Counted from the first letter of the stretch, positions 18,316 to 27,475 are shown. The stretch is DNA of 64,000 bases from an uncultured Anderseniella sp. (GCA_947488295.1 CANKYU010000002.1:248001-312000); one strand, 5' to 3'. Notes: a model not told the origin generated them from the sequence alone. Numbers and translations are program-made.

Positions 18316-18584
18316 TGCAACTGACCCCGGAACGTTGAAACTTCTCTATTACTACGGCGCAGCTCGGCTGCCAGATCAGCAACAAGATCAGGACAGCGGT
18401 GAAACTGGGCGTATACTGCATGGTATGAAGCTTTGGCGCAAAATCAGCAAGCAGATTACCAAGTAAAATTCGCTTTATGTACATTTTGTTGCCTGAAGAG
18501 CGGCATTTGCTTCGCAAATCGCGTATTTTCCACCGGGCCCATCATGCATAATCTGCAATCCGGAGAGATTTAGAAAGTGCTCTC

Positions 18585-18788
18585 ATGCTCGACGGCCTGA
18601 ACCAGTTCGGACTTCCTGCAAAATATGGAATTGTAGGTTTTTTCGCCGGTATTTTGGGGTCTTTTGTCGCCCAGACGCTGAATGTGCACGATGGCGATTT
18701 GTCCTCTCACCTGGTCACCATGATTGCAGCCGGCGTCGGCGGTGCCATTGGCGGCTGGATCCGGCAGCGCAGGGGAATGACGAGTTGA
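18585..18788 (+). CDS. Small membrane protein, unknown
   Basis: 67 residues with two hydrophobic segments (YGIVGFFAGILGSFVAQTL and LVTMIAAGVGGAIGGWI) separated by a short polar loop and ending RQRRGMTS. The glycine-rich second helix resembles small transglycosylase-associated or phage-holin-like proteins in general character, but no family motif is certain. The upstream ribosome site is weak. It precedes the His-rich protein by 46 bp. Confidence 0.55.
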   Translation: MLDGLNQFGLPAKYGIVGFFAGILGSFVAQTLNVHDGDLSSHLVTMIAAGVGGAIGGWIRQRRGMTS

Positions 18789-18834
18789 ACAGCTTCAATT
18801 GAATATCAACCCAAGACAGGAAGAGGTCTTCACG

Positions 18835-19314
18835 ATGAAACAGATACTGCTGGCAGGAATGTGCGCAACAACACTGGCGCTTTCAGCGCCGATCGCATCG
18901 GCGCACGACAATAATGGTCATCGTCATCACCATGGTGACAACCACAAGTCCAAGCACAAGCACAAGCATCGTCATTCCGACAAAGGCATTGCTGTGGCCG
19001 TGGGCGCGGCGGCGCTCCTGGCAATCGCGGCGGCTGCCAAGTCACATGAGAACAAGGACTCGTATACCTATCACCAGGGTATCGGCAGCCGGAGCAACGC
19101 GATCTCAGCGTGCCTTCACAAAGCGCAACGCCGCACCGCCAGGCGTGGCGGCTATGGCGTCACCCTGAGGAAGGTGCGTCGCGCCGATCGCACAGGCTCC
19201 AGCTGGAGGGTTCGCCTTGCCGTAAAGCAGCGCCTGGCCGGCGGCGTGAGACGCAATGTCGTGGCGAGATGTGATGTCGTACGCAATCGCGTCAGCAACT
19301 TCTCGTTCCGCTGA
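18835..19314 (+). CDS. Exported histidine-rich protein, unknown
   Basis: 159 residues from the ATG with AGGAAGAGG upstream; the earlier in-frame start lacks this. A signal peptide (MKQILLAGMCATTLALSAP, cleavage near ASA-HD) is followed by a segment with about 13 histidines mixed with lysine (residues 24-50). A hydrophobic Ala-rich stretch follows (GIAVAVGAAALLAIAAAA), then a basic C-terminal domain with two cysteines (ISACLHKAQ and VARCDVV). The His/Lys tract suggests metal binding or surface association. The C-terminal part recalls small alphaproteobacterial periplasmic domains with one cysteine at each end, but no name can be given. Confidence 0.65.
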   Translation: MKQILLAGMCATTLALSAPIASAHDNNGHRHHHGDNHKSKHKHKHRHSDKGIAVAVGAAALLAIAAAAKSHENKDSYTYHQGIGSRSNAISACLHKAQRRTARRGGYGVTLRKVRRADRTGSSWRVRLAVKQRLAGGVRRNVVARCDVVRNRVSNFSFR

Positions 19315-19526
19315 GAAGCGATCGGGGCACCGGTCCTGATCGATGCCCCGTGCGGCGGTGCACCCTCGGCATTCTCTCCTTTAAGAGTGCCTGCTGCATG
19401 GCCATGGCCGAATTTCCGGTCGCGATGGCGGTGTCAGCCGGGAGAAATACGGCTGTGATCTCGACCGTCTCGGGCAGGTGACGGAGGGTCATTACGGATA
19501 TTACTAGCACCGCTTTGGAAGTTCTT

Positions 19527-20531
19527 ATGAGTGAGTTGAAACCAAACAGACTGTCACGCAGGACCGCCTTGTCGGCCATGGCTGCCTTTGGGTTTGCTGC
19601 CGGATTTGCACCCGGCATTGCCAGGCAGGTTTACAAGGAAGCCCAAGAACTCAAACCCGGGGAGTTTTCATGGCACCCGGAACGGGCAAAATCGGGTCCG
19701 GTTTCCATCATCGTATCGCTGCCCGACCAGCTGGTGCATGTGTATCGCAACGGTATCCGCATTGCCGTGTCGACCTGTTCGACCGGCAAGAAGGGCCACC
19801 GCACCCCAACCGGCGTGTTCACCATCCTGCAAAAAGACAAGCACCATCACTCGTCCACCTACAACAATGCGTCAATGCCCAACATGAACCGGCTGACCTG
19901 GTCGGGAATCGCTCTGCACGCCGGGCGCCTGCCCGGGTATCCGGCGTCGCACGGCTGTATCAGGCTGCCGCTGCAATTCTCCGCTCTGCTGTTCACGGTC
20001 ACGCATCTTGGCACCCCGGTCATCATCGCAAGTGGCCACACCCAGCCGCGCGAAGTCGTGCATCCCGGCATGGTGCTGGCGCAATATGCGGAAAACGAGT
20101 TCGAAGACGCCCTTGCCAGGCTGAAAGGCAAGCACATCCCCAAGGACACCGGCAGATCAACCTCGGTCATCGTCAGTCGTGCCGACCAGCAGATCCTGAT
20201 CATGGAAAATGGTGAAATCGTCGCAAAGGGCAAGGCTTCCATTCGCAATCCCCAGACCCCGCTCGGCGAACATGTGTTCGTGCTTAACCGGCCCCATGAC
20301 GGCCGCAGGGGCCTGGCATGGCACGCCGTTGGACATCACCATTCGCTGAGCAACGGCTTTCATGAACCCGAAGAGCAGGTGATCAAGCGCATCAATGCAG
20401 ATCGCGCCTCGATCGCGGCTCTGCAGCAGCGCATGCACCCGGGCATGATGCTGGTGATGACGGATCTGCCGCTTGACCCGTCACGCCGGTCCGGCAAGGA
20501 CTTTGTCATCGTCACCCAGGCCGAAGGCTGA
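19527..20531 (+). CDS. L,D-transpeptidase with duplicated YkuD fold
   Basis: 334 residues from ATG at 19527; the frame opens at a TTG 12 bp upstream. The N-terminus has a Tat-like signal (NRLSRRTALSAMAAFGFAAGF). A first YkuD domain (about 50-170) contains the complete catalytic motif HAGRLPGYPASHGCIRLP with the nucleophilic cysteine. A second copy (about 205-330) repeats the entry strands (SVIVSRADQQILIMENGEIVAKGKA, compare SIIVSLPDQLVHVYRNGIRIAVSTC) and TPLGEHVFVL (compare TPTGVFTIL). It lacks the SHGC motif; only LAWHAVGHHHS remains at that place. The enzyme should form 3-3 cross-links or attach proteins to peptidoglycan in the periplasm. It is followed by an LprI-like gene 25 bp on. Confidence 0.85.
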   Translation: MSELKPNRLSRRTALSAMAAFGFAAGFAPGIARQVYKEAQELKPGEFSWHPERAKSGPVSIIVSLPDQLVHVYRNGIRIAVSTCSTGKKGHRTPTGVFTILQKDKHHHSSTYNNASMPNMNRLTWSGIALHAGRLPGYPASHGCIRLPLQFSALLFTVTHLGTPVIIASGHTQPREVVHPGMVLAQYAENEFEDALARLKGKHIPKDTGRSTSVIVSRADQQILIMENGEIVAKGKASIRNPQTPLGEHVFVLNRPHDGRRGLAWHAVGHHHSLSNGFHEPEEQVIKRINADRASIAALQQRMHPGMMLVMTDLPLDPSRRSGKDFVIVTQAEG

Positions 20532-20556
20532 CCCGGCTCGACAGGAGAAATGTTAC

Positions 20557-21132
20557 ATGGCAATCCGTTCAGGACTCTTTCTGACAGGACTCACTTTTAC
20601 CATCGTATCCGCTGCCGGGACAGCGCAGGCCGCGCCGAGTTTCGATTGCAGCAAGGCCGCCACAAAAGTCGAAAACATGATCTGCGATCATCCAAAGATT
20701 GCTCAATTGGACAGTGACCTCGCCGACGCCTACAAGACAGCGCTTCGCGACTCCCCATGGGCATCTGCAAACAGACGCATTCGTGCGGAGCAGAAACAGT
20801 GGATCGCGCAACGAAACCGCTGTGAAACTCCGCGTTGCCTGCGTCAGATCTATCACCAGCGCATCAGCGTACTGTACGGCGAGGTCGCCGGTTCGGGCCA
20901 GGACAACGGGCAGCCGAAGGCCGACCCTGACACCATGATGGCCAACTGCCGCGACCGGGCAGCGCATGTGTTTCACACACGTTCGTCCAACGTCGATACA
21001 AAATATGAAGGCCAGCGGACGGACGGGTCTCATGCCGTAAACGGCACGGTTTACCTGCGCAGCGTCGAAGAAACCTTCCAATGCTCGTTCAACAGCGAAG
21101 GATCAACGATCAGCCAGTTTGTCGTAAACTGA
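20557..21132 (+). CDS. LprI-like (DUF1311) exported protein
   Basis: 191 residues. Signal peptide MAIRSGLFLTGLTFTIVSAA with cleavage near AQA-APS. The mature N-terminus has the DUF1311/LprI pattern: FDCSKAATKVENMICDHPKIAQLDSDLADAYKTAL, RAEQKQWIAQRNRCETPRCLRQIYHQRI. The paired cysteines (DCSKA/MICDH and NRCET/RCLRQ) probably form two disulfides. LprI in mycobacteria inhibits lysozyme; other DUF1311 proteins have no assigned role. The C-terminal 60 residues with two more cysteines form a separate domain not recognised. CAGGAGAAATGTTAC precedes ATG. Placement behind an L,D-transpeptidase suggests a cell-wall role. Confidence 0.8.
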   Translation: MAIRSGLFLTGLTFTIVSAAGTAQAAPSFDCSKAATKVENMICDHPKIAQLDSDLADAYKTALRDSPWASANRRIRAEQKQWIAQRNRCETPRCLRQIYHQRISVLYGEVAGSGQDNGQPKADPDTMMANCRDRAAHVFHTRSSNVDTKYEGQRTDGSHAVNGTVYLRSVEETFQCSFNSEGSTISQFVVN

Positions 21133-21393
21133 TCCGAAAACCGGATGCGTCCAGCAAAGCGTCGTGTATTTGCACACCGGCCAACACAATATCTTCACAA
21201 GAAACCCACTTATCAACAGGTCTCAATTATGCTACGTCACTGCGCACGCAAATTGTTAGAAGTTTTCTGAACGACCCCGGTGCTACCGAGAAATCCAGTG
21301 ATCTCCCGACAATGTAAAGCGAGACGACCGGCCTGTCCGCCTGCACAAGGCAGCGTGGGGGCCAATTGAGCATTGAATAAGGAAATACAATCA

Positions 21394-21603
21394 ATGACTA
21401 TCGGTACCGTAAAATTCTTCAACACCACTAAAGGGTATGGCTTTATCGAGCCTGAAGATGGTTCCAAGGACGCTTTTGTCCACATTTCCGCTGTAGAGCG
21501 CGCCGGCATGTCCACACTGAACGAAGGCCAGAAGGTTGAGTTCGAACTGGTAACCGACCGCAAATCCGGCAAAATGTCTGCAGACAACCTCAAAGCTGTT
21601 TAA
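21394..21603 (+). CDS. Cold-shock domain protein (CspA family)
   Basis: 69 residues, the standard size. RNA-binding motifs RNP1 ([10 protein letters not shown]) and RNP2 (DAFVHISAV) are intact. It should bind single-stranded RNA/DNA as an RNA chaperone. AAGGAAATACAATCA precedes the ATG; the frame is open 21 bp further upstream to a TTG, which is less likely. The preceding 260 bp is gene-free and may include a structured cold-responsive leader, as known for cspA mRNAs. It is closed by the terminator at 21627-21665. Confidence 0.95.
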   Translation: MTIGTVKFFNTTKGYGFIEPEDGSKDAFVHISAVERAGMSTLNEGQKVEFELVTDRKSGKMSADNLKAV

Positions 21604-21626
21604 GGCAACAGTTCGGAGTGAGTTTG

Positions 21627-21665
21627 AACCGGTTCGCTGGGATATCCTGGCGAGCCGGTTTTTTT
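21627..21665 (+). terminator. Rho-independent terminator of the cold-shock gene
   Basis: 11-bp stem AACCGGTTCGC / GCGAGCCGGTT (one G-T pair), 12-nt loop, followed by five more T residues. Confidence 0.9.
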
Positions 21666-21724
21666 GATCGCAAATGTTCATGTTTTGATCTTTTTAATTC
21701 ACAGAATCGCGGTATGCTGGTGAA

Positions 21725-22885
21725 ATGGATTTTTCTGAAACAGCAATTCTGATCGGCCAGACGGCCGTCACATGGGGCCATCTGGCGGCGACCGGCGCGT
21801 GCCTGGCGCTGGTATTGCTGGTCGCGGCGGTAATTTTGGCCTGGCGGGCGGCCAGCGGCGGCGGACAGCAGTCGATCGACGCCATGCGGCGGGCGGCGGA
21901 ACTTGAAACCAAGCTGGCTGAAATGTCGGGGCAATTGCGCGGCCTGGCTGAACACTCCGCCTCGACGCAGGCTCACCTGGCACAAACGCTGGACACCCGG
22001 CTTGACCAGGTCTCACAACGTCTCGGCGCGGGGCTTAGCGAAAGCAGCCAGCGCACAACCCAGTCGCTGCAGAAGCTCAATGAGCGCCTGGCAGTGATTG
22101 ATACTGCACAGGCCAACCTGACCAACCTGTCGTCGGAAATGCTGACACTGCGCGATATCCTGGCCAACAAGCAGTCGCGCGGCGCCTATGGTCAGGCCCG
22201 GATGGAAGCCATTATCCGTGACGGCCTCCACTCAACCGCCTATTCGTTCCAGACTACATTGTCTAACGGCACGCGGCCTGACTGCCTGATCAGGCTGCCG
22301 GAAAATGACATCTCGGTAGTGGTGGACGCGAAATTCCCGCTGGAAGGCTTCAACGCCCTGAAACAGGCTGAACCGGATGAGGACCTGAAACCCTACCAGC
22401 AACGCTTCAGGGCTGATGTGCTGAAACATATCAAGGACATTTCGGAAAAATATCTGCTCAAGGGGGAAACCCACGAGACAGCCATCATGTTCGTGCCGTC
22501 TGAATCAATCTATGCCGACCTGCACGAAAATTTCGAAGACATCATCCAGCGTGCCCATCGCCAGCATGTCATTATTGCCTCGCCCAACGTGCTGATGTTG
22601 CTGGTGCAGACAATGCAGGCCGTGTTCAAGGATGCGCGCATGCGTGAACAGGCCGTGGTTATTCAAACCGAGGTGGTGCGGCTGATGGAGGATATCGGCC
22701 GAATGCACGACCGGGTGCTGGATCTGCAGCGCCACTTCGGCCAGGCAGGAAAAGACATCGAAAAAATAGTCATTTCATCCGACAAGATCACCCGGCGGGG
22801 CGCAAAGATCGAGCAGGTCGAATTTGCAGACCCCGCACAAGGTGATGGCGATGCATCGCCGCCACGCCTCGTTGCCGGTGAATAG
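21725..22885 (+). CDS. rmuC: DNA recombination protein RmuC homologue
   Basis: 386 residues. An N-terminal membrane segment (HLAATGACLALVLLVAAVILAW) precedes a long coiled coil (about 58-150, AELETKLAEMSGQLRGLAEHS..). The RmuC domain follows, with RGAYGQARMEAIIRDGLHS, the nuclease-like VVDAKFPLEGF (PD-(D/E)xK-like DAK), KGETHETAIMFVPSESIYADLHE and VIIASPNVLMLLVQTMQAV. RmuC limits inversions at short inverted repeats in E. coli and is thought to be a nuclease. It converges on the TadG-like gene 35 bp away. Confidence 0.93.
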   Translation: MDFSETAILIGQTAVTWGHLAATGACLALVLLVAAVILAWRAASGGGQQSIDAMRRAAELETKLAEMSGQLRGLAEHSASTQAHLAQTLDTRLDQVSQRLGAGLSESSQRTTQSLQKLNERLAVIDTAQANLTNLSSEMLTLRDILANKQSRGAYGQARMEAIIRDGLHSTAYSFQTTLSNGTRPDCLIRLPENDISVVVDAKFPLEGFNALKQAEPDEDLKPYQQRFRADVLKHIKDISEKYLLKGETHETAIMFVPSESIYADLHENFEDIIQRAHRQHVIIASPNVLMLLVQTMQAVFKDARMREQAVVIQTEVVRLMEDIGRMHDRVLDLQRHFGQAGKDIEKIVISSDKITRRGAKIEQVEFADPAQGDGDASPPRLVAGE

Positions 22886-22920
22886 AAAGTGAGCCCCGGC
22901 CCAACTCGCTGACCACGGTA

Positions 22921-24243
22921 TTACTTGGACAGGAAAATAGCTTTTGCGATCTGCTGGCGAATTTCCTCAAAGGCATTCGTCAGGTCGCCGGCGCTTTCAG
23001 CCTTGAAGAAATGCTTGTCCGGGTCGGTGGCGCAGTTGCGCAGCCGGGTTTCCGTTGCCGCATCGTTCAGGGCAAATGCGATGGTGATGACCGTGATCTG
23101 ATTTCCAGACTTGATGTTGGAGCACAGAGCGGTGAGGTTGCTTTCACCGTCGAAACGATCCCTGGAACCCCCTGGCCCGAATGCCGGGGTTGTCTGCTTG
23201 CCGTCAGTCAGGACAACAATGAACTTCTTGTTTTCATCGTCGCTGTGACTACGAGCGGCATACGGTGCGCCTGGCTCCAGCAGATGCCAGCCAAATTCCA
23301 CGCCGAGCGAAATATTAGTATAACCGTAAGGTTCCATCGCCTGCAGCTGACCTGTGGTAGCGGAGTGGTTCGACGACAGTTCACGGACCTGCAACTGGTT
23401 GGCCAGATAGCCGTTACCGTTGTGCTTGTATCCATCACAATGGTAATTGGCCTGTCCCTTGTAGCCACCCCACTTGGTCGGCTTGGCCTGACCCCACTTT
23501 GATTTGCTGGAGCCACCCGGTGTCGCTGAGGTCGTGTTGTGCGGGTATTGCCGGTCATAGGTGCACCCGGTCCAGCTGCCGCCGCTGGCGCCAACCACAT
23601 GGCTGGCAGGCAGTGTGGCGTACACATTGTGCGAAAACGGAACCAGGCCAAACTTGATTTCGGGGTTCTTGCCATTGTCGGACAGGCCATTGACCATGTC
23701 GATGGCCGCCTTGCGCATGGTGACATATTTCTGCTGACCGGCAGAATAGTTCTCCATCGATGACGAGTAGTCCAGCACAAGCGCAATTTCGGCACGTGAT
23801 GGCAGGTTTATCCGAACGGTGGAACTTGCGCCGATATCGAATTTGTCGAAACCGCCGATGCGCAGAAGCGTCGTCGGCAAGCCACCATCGTATGACAGGG
23901 TAAGATCGTCACCATCAAAACTGACCTGTGGCGCGCCGTTCAGCTTGTCTGAAAAGCCATCCCCAAGATTGGCTTCAAAGGTTTCCAGCGCAATTTTCTT
24001 ACGCGCTGCATCAGACGTGCCGGGCTTGGCGGCCGCTCCGGCCAGGGCGCCAGCGTCAAGTGACGCCTGCACTTCGGCACGGGCCGCATCTACACGGTAA
24101 AAATCAATGGCAGCGCCTGCTGCGAGGAACATCGGAACCGCTGCCAATCCGGCCAGCAATGCAACTGCACCCTGCGTATCGCGGGAAAACCCTACGGCCA
24201 GTTGCCGAATAGCGGTTTTTGTCCTGTTAGCGTCGAATTTCAT
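22921..24243 (-). CDS. tadG: TadG-like pilus-assembly protein with von Willebrand A domain
   Basis: 440 residues from ATG at 24243 with GGGAG 8 nt upstream. The N-terminus has a TadE/G-type pseudopilin-like helix (DTQGAVALLAGLAAVPMFLAA). A von Willebrand factor A domain follows, with the metal-binding DxSxS motif in LVLDYSSSMENYS (about residue 152) and the second part KFIVVLTDGKQTT. The middle holds an insertion rich in Gly/Lys/Asn/Trp (GGSSKSKWGQAKPTKWGGYK). Proteins of this type belong to Tad secretion, acting in the envelope or as minor surface components. It lies about 19 kb from the Tad locus and stands alone. Confidence 0.85.
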   Translation of the reverse strand: MKFDANRTKTAIRQLAVGFSRDTQGAVALLAGLAAVPMFLAAGAAIDFYRVDAARAEVQASLDAGALAGAAAKPGTSDAARKKIALETFEANLGDGFSDKLNGAPQVSFDGDDLTLSYDGGLPTTLLRIGGFDKFDIGASSTVRINLPSRAEIALVLDYSSSMENYSAGQQKYVTMRKAAIDMVNGLSDNGKNPEIKFGLVPFSHNVYATLPASHVVGASGGSWTGCTYDRQYPHNTTSATPGGSSKSKWGQAKPTKWGGYKGQANYHCDGYKHNGNGYLANQLQVRELSSNHSATTGQLQAMEPYGYTNISLGVEFGWHLLEPGAPYAARSHSDDENKKFIVVLTDGKQTTPAFGPGGSRDRFDGESNLTALCSNIKSGNQITVITIAFALNDAATETRLRNCATDPDKHFFKAESAGDLTNAFEEIRQQIAKAIFLSK

Positions 24244-24448
24244 GCCGTAACTCCCTGTTCTGTCCACATCACCGGAATCCAGCACCGGCACATGTGAGAA
24301 ACTATTGCCAACAGCACAGCAATCTTCGGGCCAAACAGGCCGGAAAGGTTTTTTGCCCCTTCGAAACGGGGAGCGCGATTTAAACAGATAGTTAACTGTA
24401 TCGACAGTTTTTGGGAGTTTTGTGGGAAAACCCGTCAGCGCGCACAGG

Positions 24449-25054
24449 CTACAGCGATCGTCGTGCCTTTACAGCAGCCGCAAGCGTGCCTTCGTCAAGA
24501 TAGTCCAGCTCACCGCCAACCGGCACACCGTGTGCCAATCTGGTCACCTTTACGGTTGTGCCTTCAAACTGGTCCATTATGTAGTGGGCGGTGGTCTGGC
24601 CATCCACTGTGGCATTGACGGCAATCATCACCTCTGTCACGGCGCCGGTTGTCACCCGTTGCACCAGTTCTGCAATCTTGAGGTCTTCGGGCCTGATCCC
24701 GTCTATTGCAGACAGGGTGCCGCCAAGCACGTGATATACGCCCGAAATCGCCGATGCGCGTTCCAGCGCCCAAAGATCGGCAACCTCCTCCACCACGCAT
24801 ATCTGGGTGGTGTCACGACGCGGATCCGAGCACAGGGTGCACGGATTGACCACATCGACATTTCCGCACACAGCGCACTCCGAGACTTTCTCCAGCACAT
24901 CGCCGAGTGCTGCGCCGAGCGGTTGCATCAGCTTTTCCCGGTTCTTCACCAGGTGCAGCGCGGCACGGCGCGCCGATCGCGGCCCCAGACCCGGCAGACG
25001 GGCGAGCAACTGGATGAGGCGTTCAATTTCGACCCCGACTACATTGCGCTTCAT
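24449..25054 (-). CDS. recR: Recombination protein RecR
   Basis: 201 residues, the exact family size. An N-terminal helix-hairpin-helix ([19 protein letters not shown]) is followed by the Cys4 zinc finger CAVCGN..NPCTLC (residues 57-72) and a Toprim domain ([14 protein letters not shown], and [19 protein letters not shown] near the C-terminus). It loads RecA at gaps with RecF/RecO. The longer open frame upstream to 25180 covers the ybaB-recR gap and end of ybaB and is not used. Third gene of the dnaX-ybaB-recR operon. Confidence 0.97.
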   Translation of the reverse strand: MKRNVVGVEIERLIQLLARLPGLGPRSARRAALHLVKNREKLMQPLGAALGDVLEKVSECAVCGNVDVVNPCTLCSDPRRDTTQICVVEEVADLWALERASAISGVYHVLGGTLSAIDGIRPEDLKIAELVQRVTTGAVTEVMIAVNATVDGQTTAHYIMDQFEGTTVKVTRLAHGVPVGGELDYLDEGTLAAAVKARRSL

Positions 25055-25127
25055 GATTGTACCTGGCCGCGAGAACCGCGTGTGCCAGCGCGGATGCAGA
25101 AAGTTCCAATAAGGGACCTGACGGTCA

Positions 25128-25454
25128 TTACATGCCCGGCAGGTTGAAGCCGGGCGGCAACGCCATGCCGCCGGTGACATCCTTCATCTGGTCGGCAACC
25201 AGCTGATCCACCTTGGCCCTGGCTTCATTGTAGGCGGCCATCAACAGATCCTCGAGGATTTCCTTCTCGTCAGGCTTCATCAGGCTGTCGTCCACCTCAA
25301 TCGACTGCATCAGGTTCTTACCGTTCAATGTCACCTTGACCAGCCCGGCGCCGGCCTGTCCGGTCACGGTCATTTCGTCCAGACGGGCCTGCATGTCGGC
25401 CATCTTGGTCTGCATTTCCTGAACCTGCTTCATCATGTTGCCGATGTTTTTCAT
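25128..25454 (-). CDS. YbaB/EbfC family nucleoid-associated protein
   Basis: 108 residues. Characteristic pattern: [25 protein letters not shown], then [43 protein letters not shown] and the Met/Gly/Pro-rich tail [14 protein letters not shown]. Homologues are dimeric tweezers that bind DNA and influence nucleoid structure. Located between dnaX and recR as in most bacteria. Confidence 0.97.
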   Translation of the reverse strand: MKNIGNMMKQVQEMQTKMADMQARLDEMTVTGQAGAGLVKVTLNGKNLMQSIEVDDSLMKPDEKEILEDLLMAAYNEARAKVDQLVADQMKDVTGGMALPPGFNLPGM

Positions 25455-25512
25455 CTCGCCTTCACCTCATATATTCCGGAATTCACTTTCGGGTTAAACG
25501 TGTCCTGGCGTT

Positions 25513-27339
25513 TCAGTCAGCCGGATCATCGGGCGCGTCGCCGTCAAAGCCGTGCTGCTCGTCAACGGGCGCGATCGTTTCTGCCTTCAGATCACGCACT
25601 TCCATGATTTCCGCCCGCGGAAACCCCTTCAAAACGGCCTGGACATCGTCACTCTCGCGAGCCCGGCGGAACAGGTCATCGCGTCGTTCACGCTTTTGAT
25701 CCGCTATGGTCTGCCCGGGAGCGTCAGTTGTAGACACCGAAACAATCCAGCGATTTCCCGTCCAGGCCTCGAGGCGGCGGGAAAGCTCGTTTGCAATACT
25801 GGCAGGCGCATCAGGCAACAGCGACAATTCAATATGGCCGGTACCGATCGACACCGGCAAAACGTGGCGCTCCAGCTCACGCACCAGCTTCACGTCACGC
25901 TTGCTGGACACATAGGCGACCAGTTCTTCAAATGACGAAAATCCGGCCGGCGGCTGCGGTTGACCGGCCGTGCTGTCTTCGTCATCAGACGAAGCAGGCT
26001 TGAGCTGGGTTGCCGCCATCACAGGCGCATGGGTTGCAGGCGGCGAACCGGAACCTTGTACCGGTGCGGGCGAGCTTGCAACGGCAGGTGCTGCGCCGGC
26101 ATCTGCAGCAGTAGACGGCGCTTTATCATCAACCGGTGAGGCTGCGGTGCCGGTATCCGTTGCCTCTACGATGCGAGCCAGTTCTTCCGGCGCCGGCATG
26201 TCGGCAATGTGGGCCATCCGGATCAGCAGCATTTCGGCCGCCATCAGGGCATTGTTGGCACGCGAGACTTCTTCCATGCCCTTCAGCAGCATCTGCCAGG
26301 CGCGGGCCAGCACCGGCATGGCGAGCTGTTCGGCAAACTCCCTGCCTCTGGTCCGTTCAGCTTGTGACACAGCGGCATCATCTGCTGATTTTGGTGATAC
26401 TTTCAGCTTGGTGACCCAGTGCACGAAGCCGGCAAGGTCGGCCATGATCACCTCTGGATCCGCGCCCAGATTATGCTGCGCTTCCAGCTCATCCATGGCC
26501 GCTGCCGCATCACCGCGCATGACGGCTTCGAACAGGTCGATGATACGGGCCCGGTCGGACAGGCCCAGCATGGACTGCACGTCGTCGGCACGAACCTCAT
26601 CGGTTCCGTAGGCAATGGCCTGGTCGAGCAGGGACAGGCCATCGCGGACCGAACCTTCGGCAGCGCGGGCAATCATGCCCAGTGCCTCGGTCTCGGCCTT
26701 GACGCCTTCCAGATCGGAAACCCGCTGAAAATGTTCAACCAGCAGTCCGGCCTCAAGGCGGCGCAGGTCGAAGCGCTGGCAGCGCGACAGAACGGTCACC
26801 GGCACCTTGCGGATTTCAGTGGTGGCGAAAATGAACTTTACATGCGGCGGCGGCTCTTCAAGGGTCTTCAGCAAGGCGTTGAAGGCGGCTGTGGACAGCA
26901 TGTGCACTTCGTCAATGATGTAGACCTTGTAGCGTGCCGAGGCCGGCTTGTACTTCACTGCATCATTGATCTCGCGGACATTGTCGACGCCGGTATGGGA
27001 TGCGGCATCCATCTCGATCACATCCACATGACGCGATTCCAGTATGGCGTCGCAGTGCTCGCCTTTCACCGAAAGGTCGACGGACGGACCGCTGTCCTCG
27101 CCGGATTTCTGGAAATTCAGCGCACGCGCAATGAGACGGGCCGTGGTGGTCTTGCCGATGCCGCGGACACCGGTCAGCATGTAGGCCTGTGCAATGCGGC
27201 CGGATGCGAATGCGTTGGTGAGCGTGCGCACCATTGCATCCTGGCCGATCAGGTCCTCGAAGGTCTGTGGGCGATACTTGCGCGCCAGCACCCGGTAGGG
27301 CGTGTTGGGATTTGTGGTATCTTCTGCTGTTTCAGACAT
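25513..27339 (-). CDS. dnaX: DNA polymerase III gamma/tau subunit
   Basis: 608 residues from ATG at 27339 (MSETAEDTTNPNTPYRVLARKYRP). The open frame continues another 145 codons upstream, but that part crosses the 4.5S RNA gene and cannot be real. Clamp-loader AAA+ features are Walker A GVRGIGKTT (about residue 57), Walker B IIDEVHMLSTAAFNALLKTLEEPP and sensor I FIFATTEIRKVP. The zinc module is reduced: only one cysteine remains (GEHCDAIL), as is usual in alphaproteobacteria. An Ala/Pro-rich linker (about 420-500) precedes a C-terminal tau-like domain. No slippery A-run was identified for a gamma form. Confidence 0.96.
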   Translation of the reverse strand: MSETAEDTTNPNTPYRVLARKYRPQTFEDLIGQDAMVRTLTNAFASGRIAQAYMLTGVRGIGKTTTARLIARALNFQKSGEDSGPSVDLSVKGEHCDAILESRHVDVIEMDAASHTGVDNVREINDAVKYKPASARYKVYIIDEVHMLSTAAFNALLKTLEEPPPHVKFIFATTEIRKVPVTVLSRCQRFDLRRLEAGLLVEHFQRVSDLEGVKAETEALGMIARAAEGSVRDGLSLLDQAIAYGTDEVRADDVQSMLGLSDRARIIDLFEAVMRGDAAAAMDELEAQHNLGADPEVIMADLAGFVHWVTKLKVSPKSADDAAVSQAERTRGREFAEQLAMPVLARAWQMLLKGMEEVSRANNALMAAEMLLIRMAHIADMPAPEELARIVEATDTGTAASPVDDKAPSTAADAGAAPAVASSPAPVQGSGSPPATHAPVMAATQLKPASSDDEDSTAGQPQPPAGFSSFEELVAYVSSKRDVKLVRELERHVLPVSIGTGHIELSLLPDAPASIANELSRRLEAWTGNRWIVSVSTTDAPGQTIADQKRERRDDLFRRARESDDVQAVLKGFPRAEIMEVRDLKAETIAPVDEQHGFDGDAPDDPAD

Positions 27340-27375
27340 AACCCGCCGGTTTGCCGGCTCTGAGCCGCTTATCAA

Positions 27376-27475
27376 GTGGGAGGCTGGACGGGCAACCCGA
27401 ACCAAACTCACTAGGGCTGCTTCCTTCCGGACCTGACCCGGTTGGCGAGCGATGCGTCTGCTGCCAACCTCCCAC
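27376..27475 (-). ncRNA. ffs: 4.5S RNA (bacterial signal recognition particle RNA)
   Basis: The minus strand carries the SRP core GGTCAGGTCCGGAAGGAAGC followed by AGCC at about 27440-27415, the apical helix-8 symmetric and asymmetric loops that bind Ffh. The ends GTGGGAGGTTGG and CCAGCCTCCCAC pair to close a ~100-nt hairpin. It lies 36 bp upstream of dnaX on the same strand, the usual alphaproteobacterial location. End positions are set from the pairing and may be off by a few bases. Confidence 0.95.

Noticed and set aside
24300..24448. Possible terminator downstream of recR
   Set aside because: Short repeats GGCC/GGCC and CCCC/GGGG occur, but none is followed by a T-run on the minus strand.
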